From assembly GCF_050908235.1 (NCBI RefSeq), contig NZ_CP194340.1: a DNA stretch of 64,000 nt; one strand, 5' to 3'. Under the pieces are notes generated by a model. That model saw nothing but the letters and a program-made list of their open reading frames with translations, made no database searches and had not been told where the DNA came from. The stretch comes from Pseudoramibacter alactolyticus (GTDB lineage: Bacteria > Bacillota > Clostridia > Eubacteriales > Eubacteriaceae). Made by a program: the position numbers and the translations under genes. Positions 53,396 to 61,657 of the stretch are shown here, one piece after another; within the stretch, counting starts at the first letter, position 1; every line of letters begins with the position of its first letter.

Positions 53396-53779
53396 TTAAA
53401 GCGGCTTAATGTCGAGCACCGGGGTGCCGTCCATCATATCTGCACCGCGAAAGGCAATTTGCGTATCGGTGATGCTTTCGACGGTGATGGCGGTCAGGCC
53501 GATGGGATTCGGACGATTGGGCGCCCGGGTGGAGAAGAGTCCCGTCATCGGGCCGTCGCCGTGGATCGGGACGGTTTGGGCAAAACCCTTCGCGCGGTCG
53601 AAGTAGAAAAGCACCAGATAGCGCTCGCCGGGGTGCATGTCAGCCATGGCCTCGCGATATTGGGGATCCATTTGGATCACGCCGCAGGCATTTTGGGCGG
53701 CGACGCCCCGCGGCGTGTTTTCCCGGGATGTGAAGGCGGTGCGGATAATGCCGATGGGCTGGCAGGTGATGGTTGTCAT
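53396..53779 (-). CDS. TsaA/TrmO-like tRNA methyltransferase family protein
   Basis: A 127-residue UPF0066 protein. It opens PIGIIRTAFTSRENTPRG and has the family signature GLFSTRAPNRPNPIGLTAI. E. coli TrmO methylates t6A37 in tRNA-Thr with SAM. This one is shorter than the E. coli enzyme, as is common in Firmicutes. It ends at the strong terminator and follows murI after 18 bases. Confidence 0.9.
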   Translation of the reverse strand: MTTITCQPIGIIRTAFTSRENTPRGVAAQNACGVIQMDPQYREAMADMHPGERYLVLFYFDRAKGFAQTVPIHGDGPMTGLFSTRAPNRPNPIGLTAITVESITDTQIAFRGADMMDGTPVLDIKPL

Positions 53780-53797
53780 GATGCGGCTCCTTTGATT

Positions 53798-54574
53798 TTA
53801 AAGATTGAAATGATAAAAATGCCTGTAAAGCGTTATTTCGCTCGGCTGTTTAAGGCTGGACTGAAAGAGGACGCCGCCGGGGGTGGCCGCGCGGGTGAGC
53901 AGCTGTTTTTGGGTGAGCACATTTTTAAGTTCGCCCGCGGTGCCTGCGCCGCCGTCATAAAGGGTGACATGACTGCCGAGAACGCCGCGGATTTGATCGC
54001 TGACAAAGGGATAATGGGTGCAGCCCAGAACCACGCTGTCCACCCGGCCGCGATAGCAGCCGATGAGCTTTTCAATCAGGGCGGTGAGATCCGGTGCGTC
54101 CAGCCGGCCGCGCTCGATGCGCTTGGCCAGCCCCGGACAGGAGCAGGAGACGCACTCGGCATAGCCGGCGTAGCGATCCCAAAGATCGCGGTATTTTTGA
54201 AGGCTCAGGGTGACCGGAGTCGCCATCACGAGAACGCGGTGCCGGCCGGAGGCGGTGGCTGCGGGCTTAAGCGCCGGTTCCACGCCGATGATCGGCAGCT
54301 CAAAGGCGCAGCGCAGTTCTTTTGCCGCGGCGCTGGTGGCGGTATTGCAGGCGATGACGATGGCCTTCACGCCGTCTTCGACCATCCGTCGGACGATGTC
54401 GAAAGCAAGGGCGCGCACCTGTTCAACCGATTTCTCGCCATAGGGCGCGTTGGCAGAGTCGCCGTAAAACAGAAAATTTTCGTTGGGCAGCTGCTCGGTG
54501 AGATGTTTAAGCACCGAGATGCCCCCGACGCCGGAATCAAAGACGCCGATGTAATCATTAAAGGCTTTTCGCAT
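53798..54574 (-). CDS. murI: Glutamate racemase
   Basis: A 258-residue enzyme that makes D-glutamate for peptidoglycan. It has IGVFDSGVGGISVLKHL, the catalytic Cys motifs ACNTATSAAA and GCTHYPF, and FYGDSANAPYG. The length is standard. It is co-transcribed with the trmO-like gene. Confidence 0.97.
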   Translation of the reverse strand: MRKAFNDYIGVFDSGVGGISVLKHLTEQLPNENFLFYGDSANAPYGEKSVEQVRALAFDIVRRMVEDGVKAIVIACNTATSAAAKELRCAFELPIIGVEPALKPAATASGRHRVLVMATPVTLSLQKYRDLWDRYAGYAECVSCSCPGLAKRIERGRLDAPDLTALIEKLIGCYRGRVDSVVLGCTHYPFVSDQIRGVLGSHVTLYDGGAGTAGELKNVLTQKQLLTRAATPGGVLFQSSLKQPSEITLYRHFYHFNL

Positions 54575-54774
54575 GGTTATTCCTCGACAATGCTTCTCGA
54601 TCTGCCGACGCAGACCGGACGCCGGACCGCGTTCGGCGCGCTTTCATTATAAACGAAGACCGCCCGGAATAAAAGCGTCAATCTTGCAGCATGCTTTAAA
54701 ACTTTGAATCAAAGGCTTTCACCGGTCAGACCGCTGTGTTATAATGAAAAACAATCTAATTTGGGAGGTTTGCG

Positions 54775-55632
54775 ATGGAGATACGAAAGCAGTGGCTGGC
54801 ATGGGTCGGATTTTTGGGCATCATTGGCGTGGCAGCATGGCTGCTTTGGGCGGCGTCTCCCAGGGTTTTGGCGGCGGGCCATTGGGAAGCCTTTGCCAAG
54901 GCTTCGGGCCTCCTGTCGGATTCGCTGACAGCTGGCGAAATCCTGCAGGACAGCCGGGATTTTCATCTGCGGCCCAGCGATTTGCCGGGGAGAATGCGGA
55001 TGTCCAAGGAGAAGGTGCTTTATCTCACATTTGATGATGGTCCATCCAAAAATACCCAGCCGATTCTCGATATTCTCAATCGCTACCATGCTAAGGCCAC
55101 TTTCTTTGTAACCAATCAGCAGCCAAAGTATCGCCACATGATCGGCAAGGCTTACCGAGAAGGCCACACCATCGGCCTGCACACCAGCACCCATGCCTAC
55201 AGCATTTATCGCTCGCCTCATGCTTATTTTGCCGATCTGGATGCCATTGCAAAAACGGTGAAATCTGAAATCGGCTATGTGCCCTGCTTCGTGCGTTTTC
55301 CCGGCGGATCTTCCAATACGATTTCCCGGAATTATAGCCATGGCATCATGCATGTGCTTACGATGGAACTGAATAAAAAAGGCTATCAATATTACGATTG
55401 GAACGGTGACAGCACCGATGCCACGATGATCAACGGCGATCCCAACAAGATTGCCGCGATGGCGAAGCGCAGCAACGATTCCAATATCGTTATGCTCTGC
55501 CACGACACGGATACCAAGTCAACGACCGTGAAGGCGCTGCCTAAAATCATCGAGTATTACCAGGCCAAGGGCTATGCTTTAAAGGCGATCGACCGCAAGA
55601 GTTTCGCCCCGCATCACGCCATCAATAATTAA
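54775..55632 (+). CDS. Polysaccharide deacetylase (CE4), membrane-anchored
   Basis: A 285-residue protein. An N-terminal hydrophobic segment (about 9-27) anchors or exports it. The NodB domain (about 80-280) has LTFDDGPS, the metal motif HTSTHAY, and FVRFPGGSSN. Family members remove N-acetyl groups from peptidoglycan or other glycans. A GGGAGG box precedes the ATG. Near the murI genes it is likely to modify the wall. Confidence 0.92.
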   Translation: MEIRKQWLAWVGFLGIIGVAAWLLWAASPRVLAAGHWEAFAKASGLLSDSLTAGEILQDSRDFHLRPSDLPGRMRMSKEKVLYLTFDDGPSKNTQPILDILNRYHAKATFFVTNQQPKYRHMIGKAYREGHTIGLHTSTHAYSIYRSPHAYFADLDAIAKTVKSEIGYVPCFVRFPGGSSNTISRNYSHGIMHVLTMELNKKGYQYYDWNGDSTDATMINGDPNKIAAMAKRSNDSNIVMLCHDTDTKSTTVKALPKIIEYYQAKGYALKAIDRKSFAPHHAINN

Positions 55633-55652
55633 AATAAAAATGACCGCAGCGG

Positions 55653-55681
55653 TTGAAAAAGCGGCGGACCGGCGGTATAAT
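55653..55681 (+). promoter_or_regulatory. folT promoter
   Basis: TTGAAA (55653-55658) and TATAAT (55676-55681) separated by 17 bases, about 20 bases before the THF aptamer. Confidence 0.85.
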
Positions 55682-55700
55682 AGCATTAATAAAAGAATTA

Positions 55701-55799
55701 AGCAGAGTAGATGTCGAAGCGTTAAGTGTCTGACGAACGGGGAGTTGTCGCCAGAACGAAAAGCAAAGCTTACGGTTTCGACCATCGCATCCCGCTGCT
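55701..55799 (+). promoter_or_regulatory. Tetrahydrofolate (THF) riboswitch
   Basis: The outer stem AGCAG/CTGCT closes a fold carrying AGTAGATG, AAGCGTTAAGTGTC and, near the 3' side, GGTTTCGACCATCGCATCCCG. These are the conserved segments of the clostridial folT THF aptamer (GAGTAGATGATTCGCGTTAAGTG type, ending GGTGAATCATTGCATCCGC). It lies directly upstream of folT. Confidence 0.9.
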
Positions 55800-55813
55800 A
55801 CTTTTGAGGATAT

Positions 55814-55847
55814 CCTCCTTTGTAGCGAAAGGAAACTGCAAAGGAGG
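55814..55847 (+). promoter_or_regulatory. Expression platform hairpin hiding the folT ribosome binding site
   Basis: CCTCCTTTG (55814-55822) is exactly complementary to CAAAGGAGG (55839-55847), which contains the folT Shine-Dalgarno. Folding this stem blocks translation; the THF aptamer just upstream would set whether it forms. Confidence 0.85.
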
Positions 55848-55854
55848 TTTTTAT

Positions 55855-56376
55855 ATGTCTATTTTTAATAAGACCAAGACGTTGACTTTGGCAGCGCTCT
55901 TCGTGGCGATTGCAGTGGTTTTAAGCTTTTTCAAGGTTCCCCTGACTCCCTTGATCGAGCTGCGATTCGGCGCTTTGCCCATTGCGGCCGCTGGGGCCCT
56001 GTTGGGACCGGTGGTGGGACCGGTGGTTGGCGCTGTCTCGGATATTCTGGGGTATATGGTTCGGCCGACGGGGCCTTTCTTCCCGGGGTTTACCCTCAGC
56101 GCGGCCCTTTCCGGCTTGCTCTACGGCCTGATGCTGCACCGGGAGACGACCCTCAAACGCGTGGTGGCCGCCCAGGCAATCAAGACGGTCATTGTGAATT
56201 TTTTGCTCAACAGCCTGTGGCTGTCGATGCTTTACGGCAACGCCTTTACGGCGGTTATTGCCGCCAGGACCGTGAAGGAATTGGTGATGTTTCCTATCAA
56301 TACCATGCTTTTGGTGCTGGTGCTGCGGGCGGTTACGGCAGTGCGGCTGACCGGCGGAGAACAGCGCGCGCGTTGA
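55855..56376 (+). CDS. folT: Folate ECF transporter substrate subunit FolT
   Basis: A 173-residue membrane protein with about six helices. It shows KVPLTPLIELRFGALPIAAAG, GALLGPVVGPVVGAVSDILGY (S-component motif) and RTVKELVMFPINT. It imports folate with the shared ECF module. ATG 55855 follows AAAGGAGG, which the upstream hairpin can mask. The substrate call is supported by the THF riboswitch. Confidence 0.93.
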   Translation: MSIFNKTKTLTLAALFVAIAVVLSFFKVPLTPLIELRFGALPIAAAGALLGPVVGPVVGAVSDILGYMVRPTGPFFPGFTLSAALSGLLYGLMLHRETTLKRVVAAQAIKTVIVNFLLNSLWLSMLYGNAFTAVIAARTVKELVMFPINTMLLVLVLRAVTAVRLTGGEQRAR

Positions 56377-56388
56377 TCGGCGTTCATC

Positions 56389-56421
56389 AAAAAAGACCTT
56401 CTTAATGAAGGTCTTTTTTTA
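56389..56421. terminator. Bidirectional terminator between folT and the TetR gene
   Basis: AAAGACCTTC and GAAGGTCTTT arms with a TTAAT loop, flanked by an A-run and T7. Confidence 0.88.
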
Positions 56422-57052
56422 ATGGGGAATGTTGGGCCGGTGTTTGCATCATGCCCCGGGCAGCCACTCCAATGGCATCGGCGGCCATATCGGCCAAGCG
56501 GCTGCCGCGGTCGTCGATGCACCACATAACCTCGACACCGATGAGGGTCGACAGCAGGAGACTGACGTAATGGGCGGTGGATACCTGGGCCGAGAGGCGG
56601 TTTTGCAGCTTGCCCTTGGTCACAATGTGGGTCAGGCACTTGAGCAGATCGCGGTCTTCCCCGTAAAAATTATTGTCCGGGAAGGTGAAATAATTGGCAA
56701 CGATGGCCTTGATGATGCCCTTGCCGCGCTTTTCGTATTCGGTGTAGGAAATTTTGACGAAGCGGGTAACCATGGGCAGAAAATCTTCGTCCTGCACCTG
56801 GGCAAAGGCCTGGGCATAAACCGCGTCGGACTGTCGGAAAGTGTCGAACAGCAGGTCTTCCTTGGATGTAAAATAGGTATAAAAGCTGCCTTTGGCCACG
56901 TTGGCCCGGGTAGTGATGTCTTCGATGCTGACATTGCCGAAGCCTTTCTCGTTGATCACTTGGACAGCGGCGTCGTAAATCTTCTTTTTGGTTTCGATGG
57001 CCTGCAGCTGGCGCTTGGTGAGACGGGTGTTGTTTTTATTGATTGGACGCAT
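56402..57052 (-). CDS. TetR-family transcriptional regulator
   Basis: A 216-residue regulator. The N-terminal helix-turn-helix (about 18-65) reads AAVQVINEKGFGNVSIEDIT and NVAKGSFYTYFTSKEDLL, typical TetR. The ligand domain gives no clear substrate. It starts nine bases after the GntR gene ends, so the two are probably one transcript. Confidence 0.92.
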   Translation of the reverse strand: MRPINKNNTRLTKRQLQAIETKKKIYDAAVQVINEKGFGNVSIEDITTRANVAKGSFYTYFTSKEDLLFDTFRQSDAVYAQAFAQVQDEDFLPMVTRFVKISYTEYEKRGKGIIKAIVANYFTFPDNNFYGEDRDLLKCLTHIVTKGKLQNRLSAQVSTAHYVSLLLSTLIGVEVMWCIDDRGSRLADMAADAIGVAARGMMQTPAQHSPLKKDLH

Positions 57053-57061
57053 GCAGGTACC

Positions 57062-57757
57062 TCATGACTGCGCTGATTTCAGCGCGGGAATATCAGCGGA
57101 TGCAGATTGCTCGGAACGGGTATAGCACTTCATGATATAAGAATCCAGGTGATAAAAATCTTTGATGTGGTCAAAGATCAGTGCGGAGGCTTCGTCCAGA
57201 TCGGCGTTGCGGATGCTTTGGATCAGCGGCAGATGGTGGTGGATCTGCACGAGACTGGTTTTGATGTCCTTGTATTTGGAAATTTGCACCAAGTGCACCT
57301 GCTGATAAAGGGCGTATTGTTGGCGGTACAAATAGGCGTTGCCGGAAATTTTGGCAATGGCCAGATGAAAATCGTTGTCGGCCTTGATGCGCAGATAAAT
57401 GTCTCCCCGGGCGGCGGCTTCCTCGCAGGCCTCAGCCAGCTGCCGGAGCCATTCGAAGTCGGCGGCGCTGCCATAATAAGAAGCAAGGTTGGCACAGAGA
57501 ATATCCTGGGACAAACGCACTGTGCCGATTTCTTTAATCTCTTTATCCGAGAGATCGTTCACAGAAGCACCGCGGTTGCGCCCGATGGTGACGAGGCCTT
57601 CGGCCGCAAGCCGGCGCAGCGCATCGTGAACCGGGGTGCGGCTGATGTCGAGCTTGGCCGAGATCTGCGGCTCGGAAATCTTGCTGCCCGGCAGCAGTTC
57701 CATGTGAAAAATCATTTCCTTTATTTTTTGATAGGCTGTCATCGATTGAGAACCCAT
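57062..57757 (-). CDS. GntR-family regulator with FCD domain
   Basis: A 231-residue regulator. The winged helix shows IKEMIFHMELLPGSKISEPQ and LDISRTPVHDALRRLAAEG. The FCD ligand domain has DNDFHLAIAKISGN and a late HHLPLIQ metal-type motif. It is divergent from the pyruvate:ferredoxin oxidoreductase gene, a natural target. ATG 57757 follows GGAGG; the frame runs on to 57811 without support. Confidence 0.92.
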   Translation of the reverse strand: MGSQSMTAYQKIKEMIFHMELLPGSKISEPQISAKLDISRTPVHDALRRLAAEGLVTIGRNRGASVNDLSDKEIKEIGTVRLSQDILCANLASYYGSAADFEWLRQLAEACEEAAARGDIYLRIKADNDFHLAIAKISGNAYLYRQQYALYQQVHLVQISKYKDIKTSLVQIHHHLPLIQSIRNADLDEASALIFDHIKDFYHLDSYIMKCYTRSEQSASADIPALKSAQS

Positions 57758-57914
57758 AGATAATACCTCCTGCAAAAGAGATGACGCCGCTGATTGTGCA
57801 GCCGCCATCAAATTTCTTAATATTTAACAGTATATAACAACCAAATGTGCGATTCAAATGTTTTTAGTGCAATTCATCATTTATAAAAACAATAAAAAGT
57901 TTTATCATTCATTA

Positions 57915-57987
57915 TTGACAAAGGATTTCAATCGTAGTATTCTGTGTGTATATTAAAAATATGCATGCATTCTTACGGTAATGCATG
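57915..57987 (+). promoter_or_regulatory. Promoter and operator-like dyad for the oxidoreductase operon
   Basis: TTGACA (57915-57920) and TATTCT (57938-57943) are 17 bases apart. About 20 bases downstream lies a perfect inverted repeat, CATGCATT (57964-57971) and AATGCATG (57980-57987), where a bound repressor could block transcription. The neighbouring GntR protein is a candidate. Confidence 0.7.
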
Positions 57988-58050
57988 GCAGAATGTTGCG
58001 GAGAGGATGAGCGAATCGTTATTCGCGACGTGAGAAGGAGGTAAAGAATC

Positions 58051-61000
58051 GTGTCCAAAAAAATCGCATTAATGGACGGAAATGAAGCGGCGGCTTATAT
58101 TTCGTATGCCTTTACGGAAGTGGCGGGGATTTTTCCAATCACGCCGTCTTCGCCCATGGCGGAACATGTGGACGAATGGGCAGCGAACGGCAAGAAGAAT
58201 CTCTTTGGCCAGCCGGTTGAAGTGGTTGAAATGCAGTCGGAAGGCGGAGCGGCCGGGACGGTTCACGGCTCGCTGCAATGCGGGGCACTGACGACAACTT
58301 ACACCGCGTCCCAAGGACTTTTACTGATGATCCCGAACATGTATAAAATCGCCGGAGAAATGCTGCCGGGGGTCTTTCATGTGTCGGCCAGAACGTTGTC
58401 GGCCCACGCGCTGTCCATCTTTGGCGACCATTCCGACGTGATGGGCGTCCGCAGCACAGGCTTTGGCATGATCGCGTCTTCCTCTCCGCAGGAAGTCATG
58501 GATCTGGGGGCTGTGTCGCACTTAGCGGCGATTCATTGCCGGATGCCGATCCTGCACTTCTTCGACGGCTTCCGCACTTCCCACGAAATTCAGAAGATCG
58601 ACGCGCTGGATTATGAAGATCTGCGTCCGCTGGTCGATATGGATGCAATCAAGGCGTTCAGAAAGCATGCGCTGAATCCGGAACACCCGGCGACCCGCGG
58701 AACCACGGTCAATCCGGATATCTTCTTCCAGTGCCGCGAAGCCTTGAATACCAACTTTGACAAATTGCCCGACGCGGTCGAGCACTATATGCAGGAAATC
58801 AACAGGCTGACCGGCCGCGATTATCATCTGTTCAATTATTATGGCGCGGAAGATGCCGAATGCGTGATCGTGCTGATGGGCTCTGGTGCGGAAACCACCC
58901 GCGAAGCCATCGATTATCTGGTGGCCAAAGGCGAAAAGGTCGGGATGATTAACGTTCATCTGTATCGCCCCTTTGCGGCGGATTATTTCCTGAATGCGAT
59001 TCCGAAGACGGTCACCAAGATGGCCGTGCTCGACCGCACCAAGGAGCCAGGGGCCATGGGCGAACCGCTCTATCAAGACATCTGCGCGGTCTATAAAGAG
59101 CGGGAATGGCCGATGACCATCGTCGGCGGCCGCTACGGCCTGAGCTCCAAGGACACCACGCCGGCGCAGATCGTCGCCGTGTTCGACAGCCTGAAGGCCG
59201 ACAAACCGAAAAACAACTTCACCATCGGGATTGTCGACGATGTGACGCACACCTCACTGCCGGTCGGCGGGGAAATCAATACCACGCCGGAAGGCGAAAC
59301 CAGTGCCGAATTCTGGGGGATGGGCTCAGACGGCACCGTCGGCGCCAACAAGAACTCCATCAAGATCATCGGGAACGCCACCGACCTTTACTGCCAGGCT
59401 TACTTCGTGTACGACTCAAAGAAATCCGGCGGGCTGACCCAGTCTCACCTGCGTTTTGGGAAGAATCCGATCCATTCGCCTTATCTGATCCAGGCGGCGG
59501 ATTTCGTAGCCTGCCACAATCCTTCTTATGTTCACCACTACGACATGGTGAAAAACCTGAAGGCCGGCGGCACCTTCCTGCTCAATTGCCAGTGGGATAT
59601 GGACGGGCTTGAAGCCCATCTGCCGGGGAGCATGAAACGCCAGCTGGCCGAAAAGAATGCCCAATTCTACACCATCGACGCCATCGACATCGCCCGCGAG
59701 CTGGGACTCGGCGGCCGAACCAATACCATTTTGCAGTCGGCCTTCTTCAAACTTTCCGGCGTGATTCCCATCGAGCAGGCCGTGCGGGAAATGAAGGACG
59801 CCAACTATCAATCCTATTTCAAGAAAAAGGGCCAGAAGGTGGTCGATATGAACAACGCGGCCGTTGAAAAGGGCGTCGATGCCTTTGTGAAGATCGACAT
59901 TCCCGAAAGCTGGCGGACTGCGGAAGATCCCATCGCCGAAAAAGACGTGCCGGACTTTATCAAAGAAGTGGTGGCGCCGATGAACCGCCAGGAAGGCGAC
60001 GCGCTGACGGTGGCCCAGATGACCAAATATGGTCTCGAGGACGGGACCTGGCCGGCCGGGACCACCAAATACGAAAAACGCGGTGCGGCTGTGGAAGTGC
60101 CGGAATGGGACCTCACCAAGTGCATCCAGTGCAATCACTGCTCGCTGGTCTGCCCCCACGCGGCCATTCGGCCGATTTTGCTCGACGAGGCCGAAGCCGA
60201 AGCGGCACCGGCCGGCTTTGAAACGAAGAAGGCCACCGGCAAGAACATGAGCAGTTATCAATTCCGCATTCAGGTTTCTCCCTACGACTGCACCGGCTGC
60301 GGCAGCTGTGTCAACGTCTGCCCGTCGAAGGAGAAATCGCTGGCCATGAAGCCCTTCGCCTCTCAGGTGAAGGAAGCCGACAATTGGACCTTCGGCGTCG
60401 AAAAGGTGGCCATTAAGACGGCGGTTGCCAACAGCAAGACCATCAAGAACTCCCAGTTTGCAAAACCCTATTTTGAATTTTCCGGTGCCTGTGCCGGCTG
60501 CGGTGAAACCCCCTATATCAAGCTCATCACCCAGCTCTTCGGCGACCGGATGTACATCACCAACGCCTCCGGCTGCTCTTCGGCCTACGGCGGCTCCACA
60601 CCGGCCTCGCCCTATTGCACCGACCAAAAAGGGTATGGCCCTACCTGGGCCATGTCCCTCTTTGAAGATAACGCGGAATACGCCTACGGCTATGTGCTCG
60701 GCCAGGATGCCGTCAAGCGGCAGCTGAAAGATAAAGTGCAACAGCTCAAAGAAGCGGGAATTGCCGAAGCGGCCTGCACCGATTATCTCGAAAGAGGCAA
60801 TGATGCCGCGGTCTCTCGTGAAGTGAGCGATGCCCTGCTGGCTGCCATAGCAGAAGACACCAGCGAGGCGGCTGAATTTATCCGCGGCAACAAAGAGTAT
60901 TTGTCTAAGAAGAGCGTTTGGGCCTTCGGCGGCGACGGCTGGGCTTATGACATCGGCTATGGCGGTCTCGACCATGTGCTCGCGTCCGGCAGGGACATCA

Positions 61001-61563
61001 ACGTGCTTGTGCTCGATACCGAAGTGTATTCCAACACCGGCGGCCAAGCGTCCAAATCGACGGTGACCTCGGCCATTGCGAAATTTGCCGCCAGCGGGAA
61101 AAATACCAGGAAGAAAGACCTCGGCATGATGGCTATGAGCTATGGCTATGTCTATGTGGCGCAGGTGGCTCTGGGTTCGGATTATAACCAGACCCTCAAA
61201 GCCATTCGGGAAGCCGAAGCTTATGACGGCCCGTCGCTGATCATCTGCTATTGCCCCTGCATTGAGCATCACATGAAGAAAGCCATGGGTCAGTCCATCA
61301 CCGAGGAAAAGAACGCGGTGGAAGCCGGCTACTGGCACCTGTATCGCTACAATCCGGATCTGAAGAAGGCAGGCAAGAATCCCTTCACTCTTGATTCCAA
61401 AGAGCCCAAGGGCGACTTTCAGGCATTCCTCATGGGCGAAAACCGCTACGCGTCGCTCAAACTTTCCTTTCCCGAAAAGGCCCAGGAACTTTACGACAAG
61501 GCTGAACGGGACGCCGAAGAGAGATATCAGAGCTATCTGACGTTGGCCAACAGAGAACAATAA
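58051..61563 (+). CDS. nifJ: Pyruvate:ferredoxin (flavodoxin) oxidoreductase
   Basis: A 1170-residue single-chain enzyme that converts pyruvate and CoA to acetyl-CoA, CO2 and reduced ferredoxin. Domain I has TEVAGIFPITPSSPMAEH. The ferredoxin domain has CIQCNHCSLVCP (about 690) and CTGCGSCVNVCP (about 750). The C-terminal TPP domain has GDGWAYDIGYGGLDH and NTGGQ. The start is GTG 58051 after AAGGAGG. The antisense frame at 59416-61701 is a shadow. Confidence 0.97.
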   Translation: MSKKIALMDGNEAAAYISYAFTEVAGIFPITPSSPMAEHVDEWAANGKKNLFGQPVEVVEMQSEGGAAGTVHGSLQCGALTTTYTASQGLLLMIPNMYKIAGEMLPGVFHVSARTLSAHALSIFGDHSDVMGVRSTGFGMIASSSPQEVMDLGAVSHLAAIHCRMPILHFFDGFRTSHEIQKIDALDYEDLRPLVDMDAIKAFRKHALNPEHPATRGTTVNPDIFFQCREALNTNFDKLPDAVEHYMQEINRLTGRDYHLFNYYGAEDAECVIVLMGSGAETTREAIDYLVAKGEKVGMINVHLYRPFAADYFLNAIPKTVTKMAVLDRTKEPGAMGEPLYQDICAVYKEREWPMTIVGGRYGLSSKDTTPAQIVAVFDSLKADKPKNNFTIGIVDDVTHTSLPVGGEINTTPEGETSAEFWGMGSDGTVGANKNSIKIIGNATDLYCQAYFVYDSKKSGGLTQSHLRFGKNPIHSPYLIQAADFVACHNPSYVHHYDMVKNLKAGGTFLLNCQWDMDGLEAHLPGSMKRQLAEKNAQFYTIDAIDIARELGLGGRTNTILQSAFFKLSGVIPIEQAVREMKDANYQSYFKKKGQKVVDMNNAAVEKGVDAFVKIDIPESWRTAEDPIAEKDVPDFIKEVVAPMNRQEGDALTVAQMTKYGLEDGTWPAGTTKYEKRGAAVEVPEWDLTKCIQCNHCSLVCPHAAIRPILLDEAEAEAAPAGFETKKATGKNMSSYQFRIQVSPYDCTGCGSCVNVCPSKEKSLAMKPFASQVKEADNWTFGVEKVAIKTAVANSKTIKNSQFAKPYFEFSGACAGCGETPYIKLITQLFGDRMYITNASGCSSAYGGSTPASPYCTDQKGYGPTWAMSLFEDNAEYAYGYVLGQDAVKRQLKDKVQQLKEAGIAEAACTDYLERGNDAAVSREVSDALLAAIAEDTSEAAEFIRGNKEYLSKKSVWAFGGDGWAYDIGYGGLDHVLASGRDINVLVLDTEVYSNTGGQASKSTVTSAIAKFAASGKNTRKKDLGMMAMSYGYVYVAQVALGSDYNQTLKAIREAEAYDGPSLIICYCPCIEHHMKKAMGQSITEEKNAVEAGYWHLYRYNPDLKKAGKNPFTLDSKEPKGDFQAFLMGENRYASLKLSFPEKAQELYDKAERDAEERYQSYLTLANREQ

Positions 61564-61589
61564 AACCATAACGCAAAGTTTGTTTGGAA

Positions 61590-61634
61590 ATAAAACCGGC
61601 TCGGCGGGGGGACTTGCCGAGATTCGGTTTTCAG
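61590..61634 (+). terminator. Hairpin between nifJ and the dehydratase gene
   Basis: AAAACCG-CTCGGC pairs with GCCGAG-CGGTTTT over a G-rich loop. The T-run is short, so it may be a weak terminator or a processing/stability element within one operon. Confidence 0.55.
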
Positions 61635-61657
61635 ATTGAAAAAAGAAGGAGAAAACC

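Noticed and set aside
57986..57999. TGGCAGAATGTTGC as a sigma-54 (-24/-12) promoter for nifJ
   Set aside because: The GG and GC elements are nine, not ten, bases apart, and sigma-54 spacing is strict. A good sigma-A promoter is present upstream.
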